Positions 1-12,882 of a stretch of 64,000 nucleotides of DNA are shown in pieces. Every line of letters begins with the position of its first letter. The stretch's first letter is position 1. The stretch covers positions 87,610,358 through 87,674,357 of the forward strand of contig OZ023268.1 in the NCBI GenBank assembly GCA_964006375.1, read 5' to 3'. The position numbers and the translations under genes were made by a program. The notes below the pieces were generated by a model that searched no databases, had not been told where the DNA came from, and worked only from the letters and a program-made list of their open reading frames with translations. Source of the stretch: Tillus elongatus (Eukaryota > Arthropoda > Insecta > Coleoptera > Cleridae).

Positions 1-739
1 CTATCATATTGGTATTCAGGTTTAACACATCTAGCACATTCAGCATCCTTTGTAAATATTTTACTTATCAGCACTCTGTCGGCCGCGTACCTTATGGAAC
101 CGCTTCTATTTATCTTGATTCCTGCTGTGTTTTTATTTAGCCCATTTATTGTATCTTTTATGGATAAATTGAACAAATATGGCGATAATGGAGATCCTTG
201 CAGTACACCCCTCCTCATTTTAGCCTCAGTTTATATCTAATATTTTCCAATCCAATTATCAAATGTTTTTCTCGGGTCTACGAAAGCAATAAATGTATCT
301 CTATTTATAAGTGTTGGTATATCTTCCCTAGTTCTCCGTCCTTGTCTAAATCCTATATGATCTTCATCCAAACAACTTTTACTTCTACTTCTTATTCTAT
401 TTTTATTACGATTGGCAGAATTTTCTCTACATGACTGTACAGTTAATACCCTTGCTGGCTGCGTTTTTACGTATTTACTTTTTTTGGAATAATGATGCTT
501 TTACTCTTCATCAAACTCACTGGACAGTTCTCCCGATTTTTAACATTTCTTAAGCGGTTGAAAAAGTTTTTTTTTTTCATTTTTTCCCACAGACTTTTTT
601 TAAAGTTTCGCGTTAATTCGTCTACACCAGAATTTTTTCCTGGTCTAATTGCTTTGACTGGCTCAAATTCTTCTCTTAAAATAGACAGGCACAGGTAATC
701 TGGATTTATCATCCTCCATTGCATGCGAGAAACCCACAC
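1..739 (-). pseudogene. Non-LTR retrotransposon reverse transcriptase remnant
   Basis: Read on the minus strand, several frames together give a recognisable LINE RT. From high to low coordinate: a stretch with VKAIRPGKNSGVDELT and KSIIIPKK (467-739), then NRIRSRSKSCLDEDHIGFRQG (about 340-440, with E-D-H before GFRQGR), FVDPRKTFDN near 260-290, RGVLQGSPLSPYLFNL near 150-210, and IRYAADRVLIS near 60-100, where the catalytic YADD box has decayed to YAAD. Frameshifts and stops separate the pieces and the C-terminal part runs off the window edge. Clade not resolved. It is dead as a polymerase because the active-site box is damaged. Confidence 0.8.
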
Positions 740-744
740 CCAAC

Positions 745-1250
745 GTCCCGAGAAAGTTAACGAGCTGGTATCGTTGGTATCATGTGATTGGACCTATTTT
801 CATTGAAACCCCTAACGGAGAAAGATATTTGGAAACGCCAAGAGACCAAGTCATTTCAGCCTTAGTAGAGTTATTTCCCAATGCACTTGATTGCAATCGC
901 CCAAATGAAATTATATGGTTGCAACAAAACGGTGCATCACCTACTATGCTCTTCCTATGCGGCAGTATTTAAGTGAAACCTTTCCACAAAAGTGGATAGA
1001 AAGAAGAGGTTTCATACATTTGACTGCGACATCACCAGATCTTACACCTCTAGACCTTTTCTTGTGTGGACATCTGAAAAACCGTGTGTACAAAACGCAA
1101 CCTTTGGATCTGGACGATTTAAAGGAAATGATGACCAGGGAAATTAGGAACATCACAACGGAGGTTTTAAATAGTCAGAGACGAGTTTTACATTGAAATA
1201 ATTCGCTGTCAGCGAGAAAATGGGGACCAATTTGAACGTTTAAATGTTTA
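745..1250 (+). pseudogene. Tc1/mariner transposase, C-terminal fragment
   Basis: Two frames join near 930-960. The first (from about 784) reads IGPIFIE...NGERYLE...IIWLQQNGASP; the second (to 1196) reads VRQYLSETF-like sequence, QKWIERRGF, SPDLTPLDLFLCGHLK and a helical tail. These are the second and third catalytic blocks of the IS630/Tc1/mariner DDE domain. The usual QQDGAPPH box is QQNGASP, so the second catalytic Asp is Asn. The N-terminal DNA-binding half is absent. A frameshift plus the lost Asp make it non-functional. It directly follows the LINE remnant. Confidence 0.85.
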
Positions 1251-1660
1251 AGACATGCTCAATTTTAAATTAAAGAAGAAAAAATGTTTCTTTTCCAAAA
1301 TTTTGAATTTCAGAATAAACGGTTCAAGTTTTATTGTCAGTTATTAAATTTCCAGCCTGTGTAGCGTTCTATGACTTTTAGACGCAAATTTTTGGTACCA
1401 CCAAACAGAGAAAAATATATTCTTTGAATTTCCCGCGAAAAATAATGAAAGGTGATAATCACAAATTAATAGTACAAGGTTTGAAAAACAAAACACGTGG
1501 CCGAGTGTTTTCATAAAAAAAACATTTCTATTCGAATTATTAATGTTATTCCATGACTGTGGTCCACACTGTACCTATTAATGTCAGTATTGCTGGTGTC
1601 ATCCAGAGTTTGCTGTTCTAGTTTAGAATTCCTCAGGCCAAGTCAGGTCTAGAATTGGCC
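1251..1660. other. Unassigned AT-rich spacer
   Basis: No coding pattern, RNA gene or clear repeat boundary recognised between the mariner fragment and the first AB-family copy. Confidence 0.4.
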
Positions 1661-2167
1661 TAGAATATTCGTAAAAAAAATTCACCAATGAGGAGATCAC
1701 GAATTTTTAGTTTTCAAAAAGTTTCATTTAATAGGCGCAAACTCTGACCCCTGGAACTCATATTCGGGGTCGGCTTCCATTTTAGATAAGTTCATTAGCC
1801 AGGAAAATCGGACCAGTTTTTCGGGGAACATTTTGGGTTTTCTTTTGTAAAAGTGTATCTCCGAAAATAACAAAGCAATGACAGCCAAATTTGGTACGCA
1901 GGTTTATATTATAAGAATGCGAACATATACCAAAATTTACATCTCTTAAGTTAAAGGGTAGTAAAGTTATAGTATTTAAGGAACACATTTTTTGTACCAC
2001 TGGGGGTCAAGGAGGCACAGGGCTAAAATATTTGTGTGCTACACAAAATCTCTTAAATATTACAGATACATATTATTTTTATTGGCTCATATATAATTTT
2101 CGTAAAAATAGTTGCGTAGATCATATCTATGAAAATTTGCTACCATAACGCCCCTGCTGCGTCCAGA
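1661..2167 (+). repeat. AB-family repeat, A...B copy without (TA)n
   Basis: Starts with the A-end sequence (AAAAATTCACCAATGAGGAG near 1675-1694), continues through the A block (GAACTCATATTCGGGGTC) and body text shared with other copies (CAGGAAAATCGGACCAG, CCGAAAATAACAAAG), and finishes with the B end GAAAATTTGCTACC followed by CCTGCTGCGTCCAG at about 2130-2166. The (TA)n tract found in most relatives is missing, so this looks like a deletion variant. It is non-coding; the small reading frames in it recur only because the repeat recurs. Confidence 0.75.
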
Positions 2168-2743
2168 CGTTTTGTTTCTTCACGAAAATCTTTCTTCTTT
2201 GGTTAGTACCTTATTGGTTTGTTAACTTTTCCACTACCATTCCACCTTTTAGTTTGTGAATACATTTACCGTTTAACATTTTATATTGATTAGAGCTGCC
2301 GTGGGAACATTATATTCTGAAAGGCAGGCTACATTTATCCAAATTGCTTTAGGAGTGTACTGATTGTCGCGTCGATAGGATGACATTGGCTTGTTCACCA
2401 GGCGCCAAAAGCAGTGTTTAAGCGCTCATCTGTTGACTACCGATACATTTCAGCGGTTGAAGACTGATGAACGCACTGTTGACCTCAAGCACTATTTTGT
2501 GGCGTTTGTCCGCCATTCTGCTTTAACAAGTTGGTAACAGTTGAGTTATTGCAGAAACTCAGCGGGACTGGTGGACGCATACGTTTATACCACTATGGGC
2601 AACTGTTGACGCCTGGTGAACTTAGCCACTGATAGGCAGCCCCGGACGGAACTGTTGTCGCCATAGTTAACTTTAAGTATATATTTTAATGATTTGTAAC
2701 CTAAAAACTCCCAAATTTTCTCTAAATGACTCAAAGCAAAAAA
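2168..2743. other. Spacer with a short inverted repeat, possible MITE
   Basis: GTTCACCAGGCG near 2394-2405 is matched by its reverse complement CGCCTGGTGAAC near 2610-2621, framing about 230 bp. The sequence in between contains further imperfect symmetric matches around TGTTGAC. No coding content recognised. Confidence 0.3.
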
Positions 2744-3175
<432 letters not shown>

Positions 3176-3498
3176 CATTTTAAAAATTTGGTGTTTAAAC
3201 ATAAAAATATTCTGAAATCTAAGTCAAAAGGAGATAATTTGGTTACCATACAATGATATAGAAATGCCAGGGATGTGCAGAAGGTATTGGTTATAGGGAA
3301 AAATTATGGACAGTTAATTAGATTTAAAATTTGGAAAACCAACATTGAAGCTGTGTCACTGTCAAGAAAATTTCGAGCAGTATTTCATTTATTTTTGTAT
3401 TATATTCGATTCCAAATCGCATCAATTGCAGACACAAGTTTAATACTTTTTGTAAGATGCATTGTAAAATTTATACACCAATAAAACTAAACTAACTA

Positions 3499-3665
3499 AT
3501 ATATATATATATATATATATAAACATATAAAAATTGAAACTGACCCCGGATATGGGTTCTAGGGGTCCTAGTTTGCGCTCATTTGAAAACATTTTTGCAA
3601 AGTCTCACCATCGATACATCTCTATTAGTGAATTTTTTTAAATAAAAATTCACTAAAATAATAGT
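3499..3665 (-). repeat. AB-family A end with short (TA)n
   Basis: A short TA run is followed by AAACATATAAAAATTGAAAC and GACCCCGGATATGGGTTC, then CTCACCATCGATACATCTC, and finally the hairpin pair TAGTGAATTTTTTT...AAATTCACTA. This is the A block in minus orientation, of the subfamily marked by CACCATCGATAC. Confidence 0.75.
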
Positions 3666-3807
3666 GCTGCTAATAGAATCATAACTTTCACATAGCTGTG
3701 ATTATCCACCCTCATCAAAAAGACACTCTCATAAAATGAATTTAAGGTCCATGACTTGACAATAAAGCAAATATTCGTATTCCCGTACCTTTAAACTTCT
3801 GAAAAGT

Positions 3808-4520
3808 TTATTACTCGAGTTTTAACGAAAAAAATGTCAATTTTCACCAAATCGCCCGTCATTTATCCTCTGCCTCCTGAAGCCATCTTAGCCAAAAACA
3901 ATTCAAATCGTTCCTATGTTGGGTGCTAACTGGATACCAAATTTGAAGATGATATTTCAATTCCTTCGAAAGTTATTGCGCCTACAAACAGACAGACGTA
4001 CAGGCCGACAGATCGACCGACCGACTGACACAAAAAATGTCCTTCCAGAATCAAGTGTTCTATATGTTTGAAGACTTTTTAGGCCGTTTTAGCAACAAAA
4101 AAGCGAAATTTCTGTCACCGATGCTCCACCCCACACATTCAACCCCTAATTTAATTTCAACACAGAATACCAGATGTGTAACGAAATTGAAAGTTTTCTA
4201 ATGAATAAACCCTAAAACGTTATATTACTCGAGCTTTAACGGAAAAATGTCAATTTTCACCAAGTCACCCCGCATTTATCCCCCACCCCTAGAGCGATTT
4301 TACCCAAAAACAATCCGAACGGTTAGTTTTTCGGTTGCTAATTGTATACCAAATTTAAAGACGATATCTCAATTCGTTCTAAAGTTATCCTGGCTACAGA
4401 CAGACATCAGACAAAAAAAATTTTGTTCCGAAATCATGTTTTCTATATGTTTTGCTACTTTTTACTACGTTTAAGCGAAAAAAAATTTGAAACTGTTGTC
4501 GCTGATGCCATACTTCCACA
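3808..4520. repeat. Tandem duplication, two diverged copies about 414 bp apart
   Basis: TTACTCGAG plus TTTTAACG and TGTCAATTTTCACCAA occur at about 3811-3850 and again at 4225-4265. Both copies continue through CCAAAAACAAT, TACCAAATTT, an ACAGACAGAC-like stretch, TGTTCTATATGTTT-like sequence and a closing GATGCC/TCC. Divergence is substantial, so the duplication is old. No coding role seen. Confidence 0.65.
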
Positions 4521-5072
4521 CGTATTGACGATGTTTAAGTAACAATGAAAATGTTTTTCTATTCTTTGTAAGAATGCAAGAAGCCTATTGATTTTATTTA
4601 TCTAACGTAGAATCTCACCTTACCTTGTAACAAAGTTGGTAGTTTTTTTTCCAGGACTTTCACCCGCCTTTTATGTCAACATTGTCTGAGGGTCGTTTTT
4701 ATTCTGAAGCTTCATGTAATAAAGTACGTACGTAATGAAGTAGGGAACAAGAGTACATTGGTCGCAAGCTGGAAACGTTTCTGTAAGGCAGTGAGCAATT
4801 CGCAGCTATAATGGACTCGGTGGGTTGTTCACACTGACTATATAAATTAGATTGTATGCCAAAAAAACATTAGGTAATAAAAATAAATTCCGTTCGTTCA
4901 GCAACCTAAGGTATTAAACAGTTTTTCATGACAACAAATAGATAATACCAAATACTATATAATGATAATACTGGACACTCCGGCTGATTTCGTGTTATTT
5001 TCGAGAACGTGTAACACTAGCAATTGCTGGTGTTTAAATGTGTATGATTAAGTTTGAGCTGTGTTTTTTACA
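4521..5072. other. Unassigned AT-rich stretch
   Basis: No gene, RNA or mobile element recognised. Lies between the tandem duplication and the THAP fragment. Confidence 0.4.
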
Positions 5073-5288
5073 ATGAATGTTAGTGGTTGGGTGTGTGCAA
5101 TCTATAATTGTTCGAATTATAACGTGCTAAATCTATCAAAGACATTTCATAGGTTTCCAAAGGATGGTGAAACGTGAATATGATTTGAAGCAGAAGACAA
5201 ATTCAGAATCACTTTTATGCCAATATGTACAGTTCGCAGAAGATAATTTATTGTGTAATATTTACCATCGTGTACCTATTTATAGATA
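5073..5288 (+). pseudogene. THAP-type zinc-finger fragment
   Basis: An ATG at 5073 opens a 34-residue frame reading ...GWVCAIYNCSNYN...KTFHRFPKDGET before TGA at 5175. The C-x4-C pair and the following FHRFPKD are the hallmark start of a THAP (C2CH) DNA-binding domain. A one-base shift at 5173 lets a second open stretch continue to about 5288 (REYDLKQKT... to HRVPIYR), so a frameshift is likely. The WIxA region and the later Cys and His of the domain are not visible. It may be a relic of a P-element-like transposase or of a host THAP gene; neither is shown. Confidence 0.5.
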
Positions 5289-6755
5289 AACTTCGTAAAC
5301 GGATGGTTGGCTATCATAACTTGTCTTCCAGTGCATAAAAAAATATGAAGGCATAAAAAGTTTTGCATTAATAATAAATGGTATAAGAAAACTGTTTTTT
5401 CTATTTTCTTCTGGGTCCTTTTTTATTTCAGTATGGCATAAATTGTCACATTTTTTCACATTTACAATTATTTTACTTGGTAAAGGCTTTTAATTATCTT
5501 CCCAAGACAAGTTTTCAAAGAGAAGTAGAAATAGCAGATTCAGCCCTATAATAGATTTATTCACGGAAGTAAGAGTTAGTCTCACCTTTCATCTGCACAA
5601 TTTCTTAATTATGTACTAAGTATATCAGTTACATATTTTAAAATATTAGATTAATAAGACAGTTTTCATGTAGAGATATAGCAAATTGAGTACTGTGCTA
5701 CCATTTATACCTAGAACAATTATTTATAGGTAAGTACAGATTGTAACTTATATCATCAGAAACAGCTTTCAGTATATTTCTATATCTACCCTTGAAATAG
5801 TAGTTTAACGACGGTTTTAATGTAGTACTTTAAATTATGATTATGGGTAAGAGAAATTTGCAGAATTATTCATGCTGAAATAATTTAGGTTTCAAGCTGA
5901 TTGTTGATACAAATTCTATTTATAACTATAATCAGAAAATGTTCACTGTTTTGTCATGTACAAGTTTTTATATTCATTTATAATAAACCAATTGTCTAAA
6001 TTAAGAATATGCAGGTAAATATACAATTCAAATTACTCGCACAGTTGTCGGTACTTCACGCGAGGTGGCGCTAGTGTACTTGTCACAAATTTCACCAATG
6101 CTAAAGCATAGGAGTGTCCCGTGTTGTCATTATATAGTATTTAATAATACTTTCAAGCGAAGCAAAGACTCAAAATCGTATTTAGAAGAGGCATCAGCTG
6201 CCCCTTCAGCCTTATTATTGTTCTTGTATGAAGGAATTGAACAAATATAACTATAATGGACATCCTTGTCGTAAACCTTTCCTTATTTTAGCATAGCATA
6301 GCAACTTTCATATCCGTTAATATACCGGATGGGCCAAATTCGATGGCGTATTAAAAGTATATAGTGAACCAAAATAGATATGAATTTTGAAATTTGGGTT
6401 ATGATCAAAAATGGTCACGATCTTCATATTAGAAATATTTTTGACACTGCGACGTTGCCAGATCGATCCTTACCAGATACTAACTTTTGTTGGTATCAAA
6501 CAGCCTATATATTGTGACACTTTGCGATTCCTCGAAACATTTTACAAATTTTTATATGATGCATATTTCGCTTCTCTCAGACCGTTAAGGAGATAACAAT
6601 TATTACTTTGCAACTTTGGCAACCTGCATCCATTAATGAAAAAAATATTCTTTCCGCAACAAGCATAGGTGGAGGTCTGGTTGGTTTTGGTTGCTGTTTG
6701 TCAATAGGTTAATATATCATGATACGTCATGCAAATATAATTATTACGTGCAGTA
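5289..6755. other. Largely unassigned AT-rich stretch with one transposon-like terminus
   Basis: No coding pattern recognised. Near 6322 the sequence TACCGGATGGGCCAAATTCG resembles the TA-flanked terminus of a mariner-type MITE, but no matching inverted end was found nearby. Confidence 0.35.
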
Positions 6756-7880
<1,125 letters not shown>

Positions 7881-9497
7881 CAATTCTTCTACCAGAAAAA
7901 GAAGATAAATGAGAAAATGCTACAAGGAATTATGAATAATCTTTAGACAATACTAAAACAATGCATGGAGACTTGGAGAGAGCGAGCAATCATAACGTGT
8001 TATTTTAAGAAACTAGTTAAGTTAGTAAATAACGTGGTACACTAAATACTGTGTATAAGTTTTGTTTAATTTTAAGCAACAGAAATACATTACAACTCCA
8101 ATCCTGTAAATTTTCCCTCTTATTACTTAGTAAGACTCCTGGTGAATTGAAAATGATAAATGTTATTGTACTCCTTTAATAAAGCATCAAGCAAGTACGT
8201 AAATAATTTCTGGGATTCAGAAAAAATAAGACGTTTGCCTAGTGGATCCAGTTGTGTAGGTTAGCGAGAAAATCTCAAGAGCCTAAAAATGACATACGAG
8301 GAGAACCGTCAAATGCTTGAGATAACTCTAAGAAAGGGAGCCTTGTATTTATGGAGCGGAAATAAAGATGAACTCCAGTATCTATATATTTATAAACTTG
8401 AAACGAACATTTGTTATGTTTTCTCTTTCTTACCCAGAAATATGGAAAAATCTGACTTCTAAATTGTTTATCTTATCAAAATATTTAACATATTCTACCT
8501 TGCCGGCAAACACCTACGATTAATATCAACAGCAGGCGACAAATATGCGAAGCAAATTCCATTATTCGCGAATAATTCATGGGAATTTATCGCATGTTTT
8601 TGCAGACGAGAGGGTGCATATTTTCATCTTAAATGATCGATAATACAGCCATCTGTGCGTAAGAATTTAGATATATCCGAGCATCTTTTCAGTATTATCT
8701 TCAATTTTCCCATCGCACATGATAAAAGGTTTTCCTGCAGTTCTTATTTGGATGATATAAGAAAATAACTTTGTTGTCGTGAAGTATAACAACGAGGGGG
8801 ATAAAGAAAACGTTACACAGTTTCTCTGAAAGTTTATTGAAGTATATTTGGAGACGTTTCAGCCAAGCTTGATCTTCAGTCACTCAATTAGTTATGTGTA
8901 ATAAAATTGTGACATAACATTGGCACACTATAAATTTTGGTATTAAAAAAAATTTAAGTTTTGACGCAGCAAGTGCGTTATGATACAAAAATGTTGTCTA
9001 TTAAAAATAGTTGATTGAATAGTGGAAAAAAGTTATATCTAGCCCTATGACTAAAACTGTGATAAATGAATGAAGAACATACTTATATTAGTTTTATGGA
9101 GACGTCTACTCAAGATAAAGAACTGTTTGACAATAGTAAAACAATTATCTTATTTAACTGACGCTTTAAGAATTCTTTTGTACAATCGCCAAAGGAAGGT
9201 GATTATAAAGCATTGACTAACTAATTTATAGCATTAACTACGTAGGACATAGACGGGTGTAATCTTGTTTTCGTATCTTTATTCTTGTAGCTATAGCCAA
9301 ATTTTTAGTGATTCAAATTCAACATTTTATAGATTTTAGTTTGCCTTTGTCTAATTTTTTTTAAATAAAAAGGTGTTTGTGATCTTGCAAAAAAATAATG
9401 TCGAGCAAGAATAGAAATACAAAAATCATGTTGGTTAAATTATTATTCGGTTTACGTAAAACTTGGGTAACGAAACAGTAAAGATTTTGAAATTATA
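7881..9497. other. Mostly unassigned AT-rich stretch with two small repeat relics
   Basis: Near 8960-8990 the words TTTTGACGCAGCAAGTGCG and TTATGATA mark an isolated AB-family B end. Around 8820-8880 the minus strand reads GACTGAAGATC...GCTGAAACGTC, which resembles the tail motif of Penelope-like elements. No gene seen. Confidence 0.4.
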
Positions 9498-9709
9498 TTA
9501 ACCCTCCAATACTCGCGTATTGTCGTAACATCAGTACTCGCGTGGCGTCCAACAGACTCCGTCACCCTTACAACGAAAAATAATTTTCGGAAGGTTGTTG
9601 TGGTTTTAATTTATGCACAAACGGTATCTATTTCAAATATTTATTTTATGAAAGCTAACACCAAATAACGTAAAACTTTGTATTCTTGGTAGAATAAAAC
9701 TGCTCAAAA

Positions 9710-10635
9710 TTATTGATTCTTTTGGGCACAAATACAACAAATATATTCTGCATTCTCTAAGCAAATGAAATCACTACGCTCTATACATGTGTGCTTGGTC
9801 ATACGATTGTCTTTTTCTCGCAGATGTAACACATTTTTCTAACCTTTACAGTCTCTTCTTTCCAAAGATATCTTGTCTGTTCAGTCTGAAGGCTACTTGT
9901 GCTAGCACTTGCTGTAACAGTCATTTTCTCCTATCATTTTAGCAGTCCCTTTCCTCAGATTTCTTGGTAAAGATACTATTTTGGACATTCTTTGTATATG
10001 GTCTTTGGTTAGCTCTAAGACTAAGGCTTTTATAACATGTCTCCTTTTTTTAATCCCTGGTTTTGGTTCCCCTTATAAATGACTTGAGCGTTGATACCTG
10101 CTAAGTTCAACATTGTATAAAAAACTATCACTCGCCAACGATTTGTGTTTCTGGACACTGAGTAGGTGGCACATAATTTGTCGCCACCAGATTTCGTCTC
10201 ATTATAAAAGCTTATTATTTCCGGTTTCAGTTTTATATTTGTTGTGGAGTCTATAGTAATGCATGCTAGAGAGAAGCAGGACGTTTTTTCCTCTTTGTGG
10301 AATATAAGAAATCATTGCATAATTTTCTGTGAGAGCGAATTTCGACGTGAATTCATCTTGACCATGTATGCTTCTTAGAGTTTCAACATAGGTTAGCTTG
10401 CGATTTTTCACAAGGTCAGTCACCAACTCAACTGGTGAACCAGTTATCTCCTCTGATATTCATCCCAGAGCCAAAGAGAGGTGCACAGAGTCATTTTACT
10501 ACAGAGTTTGCACTATTGTCAGATTCGTAAGAGCCGTCAGACTGCTTTCCTACGTATATTTCAAGATTGTTTATATAATACATTCTTGCGTCCACGACTG
10601 ATAAGATCTTTATGCCATATTTACATGGTTTGCTT

Positions 10636-10728
<93 letters not shown>

Positions 10729-11130
10729 ATGAAATGGGCACTTTCCCCTGAATGCTGGCAGCATTTCGTCAATTGTAACATACTCTCCAACACAATAATT
10801 ATTCTGGCAATGCGTGACAAACATCTCGAAAATTTCTCTGATACCTGCAAGCTTGTCGACAGCTTTCCTTTTATTTCGAGTTTCCTTGTTATCAAAACGC
10901 AAACTCTGTAGAAGAAGATGAAAGCTCTTTCATGACACATTTAGTCAATCGAAATAATAGTTCCATGCCAGAATAATCAGTGGCCCAAAGATTGCTGGTG
11001 TTTATTCTGTTATTCCTATGAAAGCCTGACCTATAAAAGCTTTCATTTGAACTAGGTCCGTAGCTTTTCAATCCCTTTCCCTGCTGTGCATTTCTTATCT
11101 ATTATCAATTATTATAATTATCATTAGTAT
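9710..11130 (-). pseudogene. piggyBac transposase, frameshifted and split by (TA)n
   Basis: From N to C on the minus strand: KATDLVQMKAFIG, then RNNRINTSNLWATDYSGME (frame change near 11020), LRFDNKETRN (about 10885), YVTIDEMLPAFRGKCPF (first catalytic Asp in TIDE, about 10740-10790), IPSKPCKYGIKIL and VVDARM (second Asp, about 10590), NRKLTYVETL, YIPQRGKNVLLLS, NETKSGGDKLCATYS (third Asp, about 10170) and RNTNRWRVIVFYTML. The C-terminal cysteine-rich domain (CYIC...HTCIERSDFICLE...CCICAQ) ends at TAA 9710-9712. All three catalytic Asp codons survive, but several frameshifts and a stop interrupt the frame and the acidic N-terminus was not found. Confidence 0.9.
10638..10726. repeat. (TA)n expanded inside piggyBac coding sequence
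   Basis: An 89-nt TA tract lies exactly between the codons for CPFHQ and IPSKP, where uninterrupted piggyBac genes would have a Tyr-Ile codon pair (TAT ATA). The added length is not a multiple of three, and the reading frame changes across it. Confidence 0.95.
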
Positions 11131-11149
11131 AACTGGCGATTATTTTCAG

Positions 11150-11430
11150 TACCTCGTGGCTGAAGAATGCACTGCAACAATCCGAAACGGTCTTTGCATT
11201 CTTTGCTGCACCCTGCACATTTTTTATTATACAGGAGGGAGAGATGCCTCATGCAGACCTCATTCACGACACCGTAGTGCCGTGGGATATCGAGGTACTG
11301 TGAGACTTGTACTCTTAGTACACCTACTCACTAAAACTCCCTCCCTGGGAGTACCGGACCTTAGTCCCTACCTCCGTCGGAAAGATTACGCACCCTTCGC
11401 AGCACACAAATGAGTTTGTGTAATTCTTTT
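11150..11430. other. Unassigned GC-richer insert inside piggyBac
   Basis: This block is clearly less AT-rich than its surroundings and does not translate to piggyBac sequence. It begins with GTGGCTGAAGAATGC and contains CCGAAACGGTC, similar to Penelope/LINE tail motifs, but no element could be named. An 85-residue open frame runs through it on the plus strand without recognisable domains. Confidence 0.3.
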
Positions 11431-11616
11431 GTGTGAATTATGACAACATGTACTGTTACTTTCCTTTCAGAGAATTGTATTATATTATAATTTTACTTCT
11501 ATATATTAAGTACCACATTATCACTATTCTTTGTATAACCTTAATGTTATTTTAGGAAATACGTATAACGATCAGCTTTTGAATGTGCTGTGTATATACG
11601 TTTCTGTTGCATCTCA

Positions 11617-11665
11617 ATTTTATCCAGCAGTTTCTGATGAAGCTATTGTAATAGCGAAACTATAG
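11617..11665 (+). ncRNA. Hammerhead-like motif, degenerate
   Basis: CTGATGA at about 11631-11637 is followed by one extra A, a perfect GCTATT-GT-AATAGC hairpin, GAAAC, a short loop and GTC. AGTTT before the core can pair with AGACT after GTC, giving stem I. The extra base between the core and stem II departs from the hammerhead consensus. The downstream AATAAAGTTTTTT suggests the tail of an inserted retroelement. Confidence 0.35.
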
Positions 11666-11929
11666 TCAGACTAAATAAAGTTTTTTATTGAAAATGTAAC
11701 CATGTGTGTTACTCAACCAATTGTTATAGATTGTCATCAAGTATCGGCTTAATCAATTCAAACTTTCCAATGGGTAAACAAGAAATGAGGCTGGTAGGTG
11801 TGACTAATCTTCTACCTAGCTGAGGAAGGTACATGGGTGGACAAACTTTCTACCTGCCTCGCTTGGGAAGTTACCATAACCTGGGTACCTGGACGTTTGT
11901 AAGACGCCACGCGAAAGACAGGGGGTTAA

Positions 11930-12844
11930 AAGGATTAAATGTTAGCTTTGTAACACTTACTTAAGCAAGTCGTCCGCTGGTTGATTTAGGGTAGATACAA
12001 ATAACTTTTGATGGTGTTCCTTGAATGCTTGCCTGTTTGGGCTGTGATCTGAAAAGATCACACAAGATATATAGTACTTTGGTGTTACTACAAATCCCAA
12101 ACGGCAAGCATTCGTACAATGACCCATTATCCAGTTGAATACTAGGCAAATGTTTTTTTTGGGCAATCATAGCTTTATAAATATTAAGTCTCACAGGTGA
12201 CAGGTCAAATTTAGTTAGGATTTTAGCTTCCCAGAAATGATTTTTGTTAAAAGTTCACACGTTAGTAGTTGACATTTGATATGGAATGATCTTGCGCACC
12301 ATCCAACGAAAACTGACAGATGAGCTCGTGACATACCAGAGAAACTAAATTTGACCTCAGTAAAAATTTGATAGTTTTCTAGATATTTGGATTTTTCTAA
12401 AAATATTAGTAAACTTGACTAAGGACAGCATTTCAAGTACCCGAACGACATATAGTCAAATTTTGACTTTTTTTTCTTCTAAATATTACGGAAGGATCCT
12501 ATTATCCATTGTAATCACAATTATTTTTGTGATTGCTATAATTATAGCCAAAACTACCTACAAATTGCAATTTTTTGTTTTCCCAAAATGTTATTGCTGA
12601 CTTTGACATAAAAAATGTAATAAAATATCATGCAACTACACTTAAAAACTCCGCTATATTATGCAGATTCAAAAATAGTGCAAATTAAATACTTTTCCTG
12701 TAAAAGCTTTCTAAATAAAATTATTCTAGATGTTATTAACTTTAGTGAAATATTTTTTAAATTCATAGGAGTATTCAAATTGGAAATAAAACATTGGAAT
12801 TTCTTTCCCTCAGGGCTCGTCCGTGCTTTGCCCCCCCGATAGCA
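11930..12844. other. Unassigned stretch, possible weak minus-strand open frame
   Basis: A 69-residue minus-strand frame (12166-11957) ends ...LNQPADDLLK next to AAGTAAGTG, which could be a splice donor, but no domain is recognised and no convincing acceptor is seen. The rest is AT-rich without identifiable features up to the 3' side of the non-LTR element. Confidence 0.25.
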
Positions 12845-12882
12845 CTGCAACCTTTGGCTTATTGTGCATGCCCTTAGTCTTT

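Larger units (their letters stand above)
9498..11929 (-). mobile_element. piggyBac transposon, complete ends but degenerate
   Basis: TTAA target sites flank both ends (9498-9501 and 11926-11929). The left terminus reads CCCTCCAATACTCGCG; the right terminus in reverse complement reads CCCCCTGTCTTTCGCG. Both carry a nearby CGCGTGGCGTC word (left about 9539-9550, right about 11902-11913), so the termini match as imperfect inverted repeats. The interior holds a broken piggyBac transposase (minus) at its 3' part. The segment 11150-11700 does not look like transposase and may be a later insertion. TTAA duplication is diagnostic of the superfamily. Confidence 0.85.

Noticed and set aside
11957..12194. 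Host exon ending ...NQPADDLLK with a GTAAGTG donor
   Set aside because: Two competing open frames, no recognisable domain and no good acceptor; kept only as a remark in the spacer entry.
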